Below are positions 28,072-35,458 of a DNA stretch of 64,000 nt, piece after piece. Position 1 is the first letter of the stretch. Every line of letters begins with the position of its first letter. Below the pieces are notes generated by a model that was given only the letters and a program-made list of their open reading frames with translations, did not search any database and was not told the origin of the DNA. Source of the DNA: Flavobacteriales bacterium (GTDB taxonomy: Bacteria; Bacteroidota; Bacteroidia; Flavobacteriales; Schleiferiaceae); the NCBI GenBank assembly GCA_012269745.1, contig JAAXJR010000050.1, forward strand, positions 31,473-95,472. Reading direction: 5' to 3'. Position numbers and translations under genes: made by a program.

Positions 28072-28755
28072 ATGGATAGAGTTAATTGGAAATTAATGAC
28101 CCTTGAGGAAAAACGAGCATTTTACCAGAAAATCTCAATGGAACTAAGTGATCACAAGCGTCAGTTATTCGATGAAAAAGTTCAATATCGTACCCGCCAT
28201 TTTTCGCTTGCGCTTGAAGATATGATGAAGACTCAAAATGCTTCGGCACTAATGCGTACCGCTGATGCCTTCGGAATCCACAGAGTAGATGTTTACGATA
28301 AGAATGAAAGGTTTAACGTGAGCAGTGGAATTAGTAAGGGTGTTGAAAAATGGCTGGATTCTAAATTTTTCAATACTTACGACGAAGGCGGGGTAGAGGA
28401 GTGGGCGGCTCGTTTAAAATCTACTGGTAGAAAACTCTATGTTACCGCACTTAATAAGGATGCGAAGCCTTTGCACGAAATAGACCCGACCATTCCAGCA
28501 ACAGTATGCTTTGGCAATGAGCAGGAGGGGGCTTCAGAGAATCTTATCGCCCTGGCAGACGAGGTGCTTTACATCCCAATGAAGGGCTTTGTAGAAAGTT
28601 TCAATGTCAGTGTTAGTTGCGGCATTGTTTTACACCATTTAACCCATCGAATGGAGCAGTGTGGCGTTCAGCGAGGGTTAGAAGAGGAAGATGCATTGGA
28701 TACAAAGATTAATTGGGCGCTGAGGACTATTCCGAATCCGCAACGTTTTGTTTAG
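28072..28755 (+). CDS. TrmH-type tRNA 2'-O-methyltransferase
   Basis: A 227-residue SPOUT-class methyltransferase that should place a 2'-O-methyl on ribose of tRNA (TrmH modifies G18) using S-adenosylmethionine. The three SpoU motifs are present: NASALMRTADAFG, then CFGNEQEGAS, then IPMKGFVESFNVSVSCGIVL, with the catalytic Arg and knotted SAM site. N- and C-terminal extensions resemble TrmH rather than RlmB. It overlaps the convergent AlbA_2 gene by four bases. An rRNA substrate cannot be excluded. Confidence 0.88.
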   Translation: MDRVNWKLMTLEEKRAFYQKISMELSDHKRQLFDEKVQYRTRHFSLALEDMMKTQNASALMRTADAFGIHRVDVYDKNERFNVSSGISKGVEKWLDSKFFNTYDEGGVEEWAARLKSTGRKLYVTALNKDAKPLHEIDPTIPATVCFGNEQEGASENLIALADEVLYIPMKGFVESFNVSVSCGIVLHHLTHRMEQCGVQRGLEEEDALDTKINWALRTIPNPQRFV

Positions 28756-29405
28756 TCAAGGAAGTATTCAAATTGTCCCTTTTCTTGTTGCCAACCTATA
28801 ACCTCCCAGCGTATCAGTCGAGCAAGTGTTTCGATAGTACGCCTTCGGTCCATTGCCATAATTTTTGAAGCCTTACTGGTACTTATACTCGAATAAGATT
28901 TCAAATAATCAATGAGCTTCCTTTCGCTATCACTAAACTCAACAGGTCTTTTACTCTTAACCGATTGCTCTTGCCGCCAAACTTCCATGAGGACCGCATT
29001 TGCGGGAAAATTTTCATCTTGATCCCTGTAGTAGGCAATCATTTTATCGGTTTCCTCAACCTTGTAGGGTTTTTTACGTCCTTCTGGAATATTTATTTCC
29101 CAAACTGTCTTTCCGTCCACCTGATGTGCCAAGACTTCAACATCAATTGTTGGATGTAGAAAAATCTGGGTAGCATTCTCCACCATATAGATGTCGTCTT
29201 CATCCTTAACACCTGCAATCAATCCGTTATCTCGTACACCAATCAAGAGACGTCCGCCCGTAGTGTTTGAAAATGCGCTGATTGTGCGAGCGATTTTTCG
29301 GCTATCGCTAATCTTATACTTGAAGTCTTGATTTTCGTGCTCGCCTTGACGAATGAGTTCGTTTAGGTTATGCGTTGAATAATTTTTATCAAAGTCTTTA
29401 TTCAT
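28752..29405 (-). CDS. AlbA_2 (Schlafen-type) domain regulator
   Basis: A 217-residue protein. The AlbA_2 domain is recognised from GEHENQDFKYKISDSRKIAR, then ISAFSNTTGGRLLIGVRDNG. The C-terminal third is a winged-helix-like segment (LIDYLKSYSSISTSKASKIM, then RRRTIETLARLIRW) that would bind DNA. Family members are predicted transcription regulators or nucleic-acid-binding proteins; the target is unknown. It is divergent from a hypothetical gene at 29434 with 28 bases between, so the pair may share control. No defence-system partner is nearby. Confidence 0.8.
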   Translation of the reverse strand: MNKDFDKNYSTHNLNELIRQGEHENQDFKYKISDSRKIARTISAFSNTTGGRLLIGVRDNGLIAGVKDEDDIYMVENATQIFLHPTIDVEVLAHQVDGKTVWEINIPEGRKKPYKVEETDKMIAYYRDQDENFPANAVLMEVWRQEQSVKSKRPVEFSDSERKLIDYLKSYSSISTSKASKIMAMDRRRTIETLARLIRWEVIGWQQEKGQFEYFLD

Positions 29406-29433
29406 AAGTTAAAAATCTTCGTATCTTAAACTC

Positions 29434-29859
29434 ATGGAGCAGGTCATAAACTTTAAAGATCCTAGTTTTTTTGATGAGATCAACTATCTCTTGAAGCATC
29501 GTCTACATGCTAAACTTGCTTACGACGGTGTTTTAGAATTGCTTTTTGACAATCTTAATCTCAATCAAATTCATAACACGGATATAGAGTTATTGTTGAA
29601 CTTCGGAAAAGATGCCTTTGACGAGAAATTGATCGAAATTCATAGCGTCACTTATCTTGTAAAAGTTGGTGAAAAGTCCAAAGCGGTGCTTGAAATGATT
29701 GAAAGACTTCGATTTGAACTTCGTCTTTTAGATAATGATGGTTTCGAAATAGACTACGCGACATTAGCTCTGTTTATTGAGTTTATCGTTCAATCCAATG
29801 AAAAACTGAAGGAAATAGAGTTGGTGTATCAGGACCAGTTGAAGTACCTGATGAATTGA
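29434..29859 (+). CDS. Hypothetical protein
   Basis: A 141-residue, acidic, mostly helical protein I do not recognise. It has no signal peptide and no membrane segment. Leu and Ile recur in amphipathic spacing (IELLLNFGKDAFDEKLIEI and LEMIERLRFELRLLDN). It is transcribed away from the AlbA_2 regulator and ends one base before the stop of the lipoprotein gene on the other strand. Codon use does not differ visibly from its neighbours, so it is likely real. Confidence 0.65.
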   Translation: MEQVINFKDPSFFDEINYLLKHRLHAKLAYDGVLELLFDNLNLNQIHNTDIELLLNFGKDAFDEKLIEIHSVTYLVKVGEKSKAVLEMIERLRFELRLLDNDGFEIDYATLALFIEFIVQSNEKLKEIELVYQDQLKYLMN

Positions 29860-29860
29860 G

Positions 29861-30223
29861 CTACTTTGTTACGTAAATTACATCTACAAGCGCCTGTACA
29901 TCACTATTTCTTCCAAACCACTTGGTTTTGAACTCTTCGGAATATACGCGTATGTTCGCGATGGTAACACTATCACCGTAAGCTTTCTTTGCTTCGTAAA
30001 GCATTTTCTCATAGGAGATTAGCCCATCGTGTAACACAACTTCTCTCGTCTGTTCAGCAGCTGTAATCTTGTCGCTATAAATGACATCAGGATAGACTGT
30101 TATCGTGCCCAAATAAGTCCAGGAATTACCATAGAGGGTATTCGCCGTGTCATAAAGCGACCTGTTAGGGCTGGCGCAAGAGGCAAAAAAAGCGATAATT
30201 GCGATGAAAACTATTCTTTTCAT
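29861..30223 (-). CDS. Hypothetical lipoprotein
   Basis: A 120-residue exported protein. From the ATG at 30223 the N-terminus is MKRIVFIAIIAFFASC, a signal peptide with an FASC-type lipobox, which decides this start against an ATG eight codons upstream. The mature part has an YLGTITVYPDVIYSD strand and a Val-rich C-terminus (VQALVDVIYVTK) but no family I can name. It is convergent with the 29434 gene. The bidirectional hairpin at 30252-30286 separates it from the 44-residue ORF upstream. Confidence 0.75.
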   Translation of the reverse strand: MKRIVFIAIIAFFASCASPNRSLYDTANTLYGNSWTYLGTITVYPDVIYSDKITAAEQTREVVLHDGLISYEKMLYEAKKAYGDSVTIANIRVYSEEFKTKWFGRNSDVQALVDVIYVTK

Positions 30224-30251
30224 AATTGTTTTGTAAACCTCGACCAAAGCT

Positions 30252-30286
30252 AAAAAAAAAGCAGCCCAGTGGGCTGCTTTTTTAAT
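30252..30286. terminator. Bidirectional terminator hairpin
   Basis: GCAGCCC and GGGCTGC around an AGT loop, flanked by nine A on the left and six T on the right. It acts best for minus-strand transcripts, where it lies directly after the stop of the 44-residue ORF. Confidence 0.88.
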
Positions 30287-30416
30287 GAGACTTAATGCGA
30301 GCCTCTAATGCTTTTTGACTGATCAAAATTCCTCGCTCCTTGCAGTACTCTGAAATTCTGTTCAAATCACCTTTAAACTGTTTAATGGCTTGGTTAATAC
30401 TACAAATAGGGTTCAT
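30282..30416 (-). CDS. Small protein, 44 residues
   Basis: A short ORF that begins ATG-AAC-CCT at 30416 and ends TAA at 30282. The product is a charged helical peptide: MNPICSINQAIKQF, then KGDLNRISEYCKERG, then ILISQKALEARIKSH. Coding potential is suggested by the absence of low-complexity sequence, a sensible charge pattern, and a strong terminator directly after the stop. It has two Cys residues but no signal or membrane segment. Function unknown; an alternative is that the stretch is the leader of the lipoprotein gene downstream. Confidence 0.55.
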   Translation of the reverse strand: MNPICSINQAIKQFKGDLNRISEYCKERGILISQKALEARIKSH

Positions 30417-30637
30417 AGGAACATTTATTTATGGATTAACACTGAGACTAATTTACAATTTCTAAATCCCGCTTCATCCAACAATCCGATTCAATTCTGA
30501 TACGATAGTGCTTTTAAGTTTAAAATACATAGACTATTCTTCAAAAATTCCCGCCTCGAGAAAAACTCATACGATTAAATTTTACCTCAATAAGCTAAAA
30601 AACTCAGTTTATATATAAGGCTTCTTTTCTTTGTTGT

Positions 30638-31759
30638 ATGAAAAGGCCCTTGATTATTTGTGCAAACCCTGTTTTTGGAGATGAGGGATTATCTTCTACG
30701 GAAGAAATAGCAAAAGAGCTCAGTAGGCTTCGTCCGGTAGTTTTTGTGAATTTTCCGCTGACCCTCAGTCAGTTGAGATCTCAAAGACAACGAGTAAGTA
30801 AGGTAAATACTATAGAAGCTGTTCAAGGGTTTGATCAGTTATGGGTGTACGAACCTCCTATTATGTTGCCTTCAAACGCACTCAATGGACGGAGTTATAC
30901 AGTGGTCAATACCATTAATAATATCAGGTATTACAGAGGATTACAGCGACTAATAAACGATTTCAATTGGAATCAAGTAGACTTAGTTAACGCGTTTAAC
31001 CCGCTTTATGTCGGTGCTTGCACCAAACTAAAAGCACATTCCTTGACCTATTATTGCTACGACAATATAGCCGCCTCTCATTGGATGAGGAATCATGGTA
31101 CGCGATTGGAAGACAGGCTAGTCAATGAGGCAGATAAGATCATCGTATCTTCACCTGGACTTAAGGCGAAATTCTATGAAGCAAGCGTTCCTGTTGTTCT
31201 TGTCCCAAATGGAATGGATGCTTCGAACTTCAGTGTGGTTGATGAATTACCTAAAAATTCAATTGCCTTAGCCTATGTTGGAGCCATTGACGATCGAATA
31301 GACTATAAATTAATCGAGGAAATCTTGAAACTTCCAGAGGTGAGTAAACTGAAGCTTGCGGGTCCATTAAAAACTTTGGATGCTGAATTACTTTCAGGGC
31401 ATGATAAAGTCGACTACCTAGGGATATTGCCGAAAGAGGAGGTGGGTAAGGCACTCATTGAAGTGAATACAGGCCTCATACCGTTCGTGAAGAACGAATT
31501 TACCAAGTACATTTATCCACTGAAAATCAATGAATATCTAGGTAAGGGGTTGGCAGTGCTGACCACCGATTTTGCGGATTTATCTGATTTTGAAGCATTC
31601 GTTCAGCCTATCAGGTCTTTCGACGAAGCCACAGATGAATTGCAGCGAATTTTGAAGGAGGATTTCACAGAACCTAAGAAATTGGCTCGTCATGAATTTG
31701 CAATGAAAAATACTTGGGAACATCGGGCACAAGCTTTTAATGAGGCATTAAATGGATAA
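30638..31759 (+). CDS. Glycosyltransferase (GT4-like)
   Basis: A 373-residue GT-B-fold glycosyltransferase. The N-terminal domain contains YYCYDNIAASHWM, the acceptor side typical of TuaH-like family members. The donor half has IIVSSPGLKAKF, VVLVPNGMDASNF, then YVGAIDDRIDY, and YIYPLKINEYLGKGLAVLTT, the usual GT4-type nucleotide-sugar pocket (with the KxxEYL pattern). It overlaps the following flippase gene by eight bases, which suggests assembly of a surface polysaccharide. Donor sugar unknown. Confidence 0.85.
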   Translation: MKRPLIICANPVFGDEGLSSTEEIAKELSRLRPVVFVNFPLTLSQLRSQRQRVSKVNTIEAVQGFDQLWVYEPPIMLPSNALNGRSYTVVNTINNIRYYRGLQRLINDFNWNQVDLVNAFNPLYVGACTKLKAHSLTYYCYDNIAASHWMRNHGTRLEDRLVNEADKIIVSSPGLKAKFYEASVPVVLVPNGMDASNFSVVDELPKNSIALAYVGAIDDRIDYKLIEEILKLPEVSKLKLAGPLKTLDAELLSGHDKVDYLGILPKEEVGKALIEVNTGLIPFVKNEFTKYIYPLKINEYLGKGLAVLTTDFADLSDFEAFVQPIRSFDEATDELQRILKEDFTEPKKLARHEFAMKNTWEHRAQAFNEALNG

Positions 31760-32981
31760 AAGACTCGTCATACAGAGTGGGTTTAACCTAATAGCAAATG
31801 GGCTTCCAGCACTGTTTGGGTTGCTTTCGTTTCGTTGGCTAGGCGGTGTTTTAGGTGTTGAAACTTTCGGAACATATATTCTGCTACTAGCCGCGTTCGG
31901 AATTTATACACAGATACGATCAGGCATTATTTCAGCCGCATTTATAAGGATGACCGCGGGTAAGGATGATATCGACAGCATCATAGGTGCATCTATTTGG
32001 ATATCAATCTTTCTCGCATTACTAGGCATAATGACCACTTTCATTTTTGTCTTTTTTTCGGACCAATTCACCTTGGATTATTTCATTCTCGCATTACTCG
32101 CTTTCACCTCCATTCCTTCTTTTATTGCGATTAATTTGAATTCTGCCCGTGGAGTATTTCAACGTGTAGCATTAATTCGTCTAATTGAAACTGGTGGCTT
32201 TTTGTTGCTCTTAATCATTTTAACAAATGACAATTCTACACTTACCGAGGTTCTGTTATTGTATGCATTAACCTCAGTGATTACGTCCATTTTTATTCTT
32301 ATTATGAATTGGATACCACGGAAGTTAACCTTCGGTAAAGAGCAAAGCAGTTATGTACGTGCTATTTGGGATTTCGGCAAATTCACTTCTGGTACTCAAT
32401 TGGTAACCAGCCTTTTAACTAACACAGATGTTTTCCTGATCAACTACTTTCTAGGAAGTTCGAGCGTTGCCTTGTACGAATACGGCAGGAAATGGTTGGA
32501 AATTTTCGAAGTCCCTTTCCGCTCTTTAGCAGGGGTATATTTTACAGAAGTTAGTAACATGAATAATGGCAATCGAGGTAAAGAAATCTGGACTTTCATC
32601 ACTAGTAGAGCATTGAGGACCTCTATGTTCAGTCTGCTAGTCCTACCGGTAGTATACTTTGTGGCGCCATTTCTCATTGAGCTCATCAGCGGGGCACGTG
32701 AACCCAGCAGTATTCTAGTGTTTCGAATATTAAGCCTACTGGTTCTGTTCATTCCATTCGATCGATTCTTAGGTTTAAGTCTCGATGTAATAGGGTTTCC
32801 GAATATAAATTTTAAGAAAGGACTCATCCTTTTGATTACCAATTTCCTTCTTGATATTGTGGTCATTAAGCTTGGTTATGGAATCATAGGAGTTGCCGCT
32901 GTCAGTATCATATTCTACGCTGTTGGTACATGTTTGTCCTTTTATTGGTTGAGAATAAAGTCTTTTGAATTATTTAGTTAA
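31752..32981 (+). CDS. Polysaccharide flippase (Wzx-like)
   Basis: A 409-residue inner-membrane protein with about twelve hydrophobic helices, of the MATE/MOP superfamily type that moves lipid-linked oligosaccharides across the membrane. Marks are the N-terminal GLLSFRWLGGVLGVETFGTY, the TNTDVFLINYFLGSSSVALYEYGRK core of the polysaccharide synthase group, and VPFRSLAGVYFTEVS. It shares eight bases with the glycosyltransferase gene before it. Glycan transported unknown; O-antigen or capsule repeat units are likely. Confidence 0.87.
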   Translation: MDKRLVIQSGFNLIANGLPALFGLLSFRWLGGVLGVETFGTYILLLAAFGIYTQIRSGIISAAFIRMTAGKDDIDSIIGASIWISIFLALLGIMTTFIFVFFSDQFTLDYFILALLAFTSIPSFIAINLNSARGVFQRVALIRLIETGGFLLLLIILTNDNSTLTEVLLLYALTSVITSIFILIMNWIPRKLTFGKEQSSYVRAIWDFGKFTSGTQLVTSLLTNTDVFLINYFLGSSSVALYEYGRKWLEIFEVPFRSLAGVYFTEVSNMNNGNRGKEIWTFITSRALRTSMFSLLVLPVVYFVAPFLIELISGAREPSSILVFRILSLLVLFIPFDRFLGLSLDVIGFPNINFKKGLILLITNFLLDIVVIKLGYGIIGVAAVSIIFYAVGTCLSFYWLRIKSFELFS

Positions 32982-33010
32982 TTTGGTAGAACCAACCAAT
33001 AAGCTGATCT

Positions 33011-33613
33011 ATGGTCTCTACCAATAAATCAGAGCTGATTTTAAAGGGATTATTATCCATTTATCCTATCGGCCATGATTTTGAGAGAAAGGAGTTATAT
33101 ACCCTTTCCAATGAATTTACATTTCAAAAAGTTGAACGCGGATTCCAACTTTGGGCAGAAGGTCTTGATCAAGACAATCTGTATTTTATAGTATCAGGTG
33201 CCTGCGGTGAGTATTTGCGACACGAGAGAGAAGAATCATTAATTCGCTTTTACCAACAGGATAAATTCGCTTTTTCTGAGGATATATTGATTTACTCTGT
33301 TCCTTCAGAAACACGGTGTATCACGCTGACAGAATCGATCATCGCCTCCATTCCTAAAAAAATTCTTTTAGATGAAACACTTCACAAGATTGTTGGTGCT
33401 AAGCTCTTGAGCATATTGATTAACCTTAGTATGACTGAATACAGAAATACTACGTACGAGATGTTACAGTCTAGTGGTACATCGCGGTTAAAGGCCGCCA
33501 TCAGTCAAAGTCCCAACCTCCTTAATATTATACCAAGAAAGGAACTTGCCGATTATTTAGGACTCTCACGTGCATCCTTGTTTCGTGCATTGAAATCATC
33601 TGGCCATGAATAG
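33011..33613 (+). CDS. Crp/Fnr-family regulator (first of tandem pair)
   Basis: A 200-residue transcription regulator. The N-terminal half is a cyclic-nucleotide-binding-type beta-roll (LYFIVSGACGEYLRHE) without a clear phosphate-binding cassette of CRP type, so the ligand may differ from cAMP. The C-terminal helix-turn-helix is seen in IIPRKELADYLGLSRASLFRAL. The gene overlaps the second regulator by eight bases, so both are made from one transcript. Lineage-typical Crp-like proteins often have lost nucleotide binding. Target genes unknown; the flippase gene upstream is on the same strand. Confidence 0.83.
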   Translation: MVSTNKSELILKGLLSIYPIGHDFERKELYTLSNEFTFQKVERGFQLWAEGLDQDNLYFIVSGACGEYLRHEREESLIRFYQQDKFAFSEDILIYSVPSETRCITLTESIIASIPKKILLDETLHKIVGAKLLSILINLSMTEYRNTTYEMLQSSGTSRLKAAISQSPNLLNIIPRKELADYLGLSRASLFRALKSSGHE

Positions 33614-34214
33614 TAATCAGGAGGCCATGCGAGCCTATTTCGAATCACTTCCTGTTTATACCCCAGCATTCAAAGCCACGGTAGATAGCGTTGTAGGAGT
33701 AGTCGGAGAGAGTGTATTTAAGAAGAAAGGTCAAGTTGTGGAAGAGCTGACGCTTCACAATAAAGATTTTTGGTTTTTAAAATCGGGTTATTTGAAGGAG
33801 ATGTACAAGAATCCCTTTGAAAAAGAAGACTCGCTGTTTAATCTCATACCGCCTCAAAGCATCTTTGTGAATGAGGATGCGCTTTTCAATGATTCTCATC
33901 CGCAACACTATTTCATTACTTACAGTGACGTAGAGTTTATTCGTTTTAAGTTCGAAGACTTCGAGCGCATCAATAATGAGCGACCTATGCTTCAGCTATT
34001 GTACTTAAGTGGGACTGCAGAAATACAAAAGAACCGACGCGCTCGATTGTTGATGCTTCGTATGCGCAATACTTTGGATCGCGTACAATGGGTGAAATCG
34101 GTTCGCCCAGATTTATATAAACGTATGGACCGAAGTACCCTCGCTCAATACATAGGTGTATCACGTGCTGGACTGTACAGGGCCTTTGAGAAATCAAATG
34201 GGTTTCAATTTTGA
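33606..34214 (+). CDS. Crp/Fnr-family regulator (second of tandem pair)
   Basis: A 202-residue regulator with the same architecture as the preceding gene but a diverged sequence. The beta-roll has FWFLKSGYLKEMYKNP; the HTH has RSTLAQYIGVSRAGLYRAF. Between them, RARLLMLRMRNTLDRVQW is the dimerisation helix region. It begins inside the last codons of the first regulator. The pair could form a heterodimer or work in sequence, which would be unusual; that is inference. Effector unknown. Confidence 0.83.
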   Translation: MNSNQEAMRAYFESLPVYTPAFKATVDSVVGVVGESVFKKKGQVVEELTLHNKDFWFLKSGYLKEMYKNPFEKEDSLFNLIPPQSIFVNEDALFNDSHPQHYFITYSDVEFIRFKFEDFERINNERPMLQLLYLSGTAEIQKNRRARLLMLRMRNTLDRVQWVKSVRPDLYKRMDRSTLAQYIGVSRAGLYRAFEKSNGFQF

Positions 34215-34347
34215 GACAATAAACCTCAATTGTACTCTTTTTGGTGTTGATATTCGGTAAAAAAGGTTCGATTAAGAGATTTTAGAACTTCTTGGCAATT
34301 GTGGGACACTGCATCTTAGCAGTATCAATTTTAAAACACAATTAGTC

Positions 34348-35385
34348 ATGAAAACTAAATTATCAATCTTACTAGTAGCAATTGCGACTACGCTTTTTGC
34401 ACAAAATGTACCCTCTGTAGCCGTCTTGGATTTTGATACTCGCGGATACAATGAAGTTGAGCGCCACCAGATCATTCAGAAACTGACATTGGAAATGATT
34501 AACATGAGTGGTTACGAAGTGATTGACAACTATGATATCGAATACATTTCACAGCGTGACGAAGTAGATTTCACAGGCTGCTTTTCACGCATCTGTTTGA
34601 AGGAATTAGGAGATAAACTCGAAGTTGATTATATCCTGACTGGTTCTATGAATCTCTTGGGTGAGAAAGTGAGTACTACTGTTCGTCTCTTCGATGTAAA
34701 TAAGGGATCTTTTGTCAATAGCGCAAATAGAAACTATGTAGATGTACCAAAGAATGATTTGCTCATGGCAGAGCTAACTCTTAACGATATGATGGGACTG
34801 GAAAATGATCCTGAGCTTGTCCGTCGAGTAACCATTGCTAACGATTACGAGAACATTTTGAACAACCCGTTTGATAGAACAATTGTCGCTGAAGGTCCAC
34901 GTATGGGGTTCGGGTTTGTCACGGGTAACAATGCTAATATCCTCGCTAAACCATACGAAGACGGAGGTTATGATATGCAAATCCCTATGATGTCTCAGTT
35001 CGGGTACCAATTCGAAAAGGCCTACATCACTACAGGTAATTGGCAAGCCCTTGCTGAATTTCTTCCTATGATCAGTGGTCTTGAATCGAACCGCTTTGTG
35101 CCAAACTTGACACTTTTAAATGGTTTGAGAAATAACAACTCAGGATGGGAATTTGCATTTGGTCCCACGGTGGACTTTACACGTACCTTGGACGGACAGT
35201 TGGATAGTAGAGGAGGTTTGGCAGTATCAACGGCCCTAGTCTTCTCAGTAGGTAAAACAGTAAAAAGTGGGGAGATGAACTTCCCAATCAACGCATACTT
35301 CATTCCACCGAAAGACGGTAGTTCATACCGCTTTGGAGTATCTATGGGGTGGAACGCTTCAGGTAAGAAGCGACTGTTAGATTAA
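34348..35385 (+). CDS. CsgG/LpoB-like secreted protein with long C-terminal region
   Basis: A 345-residue exported protein (MKTKLSILLVAIATTLFAQ signal peptide). Residues 20-150 look like the CsgG/LpoB-type alpha/beta domain: VAVLDFDTRGYNEVE, then LTLEMINMSGYEVIDNYDI, then LEVDYILTGSMNLLGEK with DVNKGSFVN. The C-terminal 190 residues are rich in beta strands and end in SYRFGVSMGWNA, as in a small outer-membrane barrel or lipocalin-type domain. There is no lipobox Cys, unlike true CsgG. The role is unknown; it stands alone between regulators and DUF5686, with its own terminator. Confidence 0.75.
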   Translation: MKTKLSILLVAIATTLFAQNVPSVAVLDFDTRGYNEVERHQIIQKLTLEMINMSGYEVIDNYDIEYISQRDEVDFTGCFSRICLKELGDKLEVDYILTGSMNLLGEKVSTTVRLFDVNKGSFVNSANRNYVDVPKNDLLMAELTLNDMMGLENDPELVRRVTIANDYENILNNPFDRTIVAEGPRMGFGFVTGNNANILAKPYEDGGYDMQIPMMSQFGYQFEKAYITTGNWQALAEFLPMISGLESNRFVPNLTLLNGLRNNNSGWEFAFGPTVDFTRTLDGQLDSRGGLAVSTALVFSVGKTVKSGEMNFPINAYFIPPKDGSSYRFGVSMGWNASGKKRLLD

Positions 35386-35408
35386 ATTTTCTAGCTAATT
35401 ATGTGTTA

Positions 35409-35441
35409 AACCCGCGCAGGCAAAGCCTGCGCGGGTTTTTT
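35409..35441 (+). terminator. Rho-independent terminator after the CsgG-like gene
   Basis: A perfect 13-bp stem (AACCCGCGCAGGC and its complement) with an AAA loop and a run of T. Confidence 0.95.
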
Positions 35442-35446
35442 CGTTC

Positions 35447-35454
35447 TACATTTG
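35447..35454 (+). promoter_or_regulatory. -7 box directly before the DUF5686 gene
   Basis: TACATTTG matches TAnnTTTG exactly and ends only four bases before the ATG. A start of transcription at the usual distance would give a nearly leaderless mRNA. It directly follows the terminator T-tract. Confidence 0.5.
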
Positions 35455-35458
35455 TCTT

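Noticed and set aside
28752..29859. AlbA_2 protein plus hypothetical gene as a defence system
   Set aside because: The AlbA_2 protein lacks an effector domain and the neighbour has no recognisable toxin or nuclease motif; nothing beyond divergence supports it.
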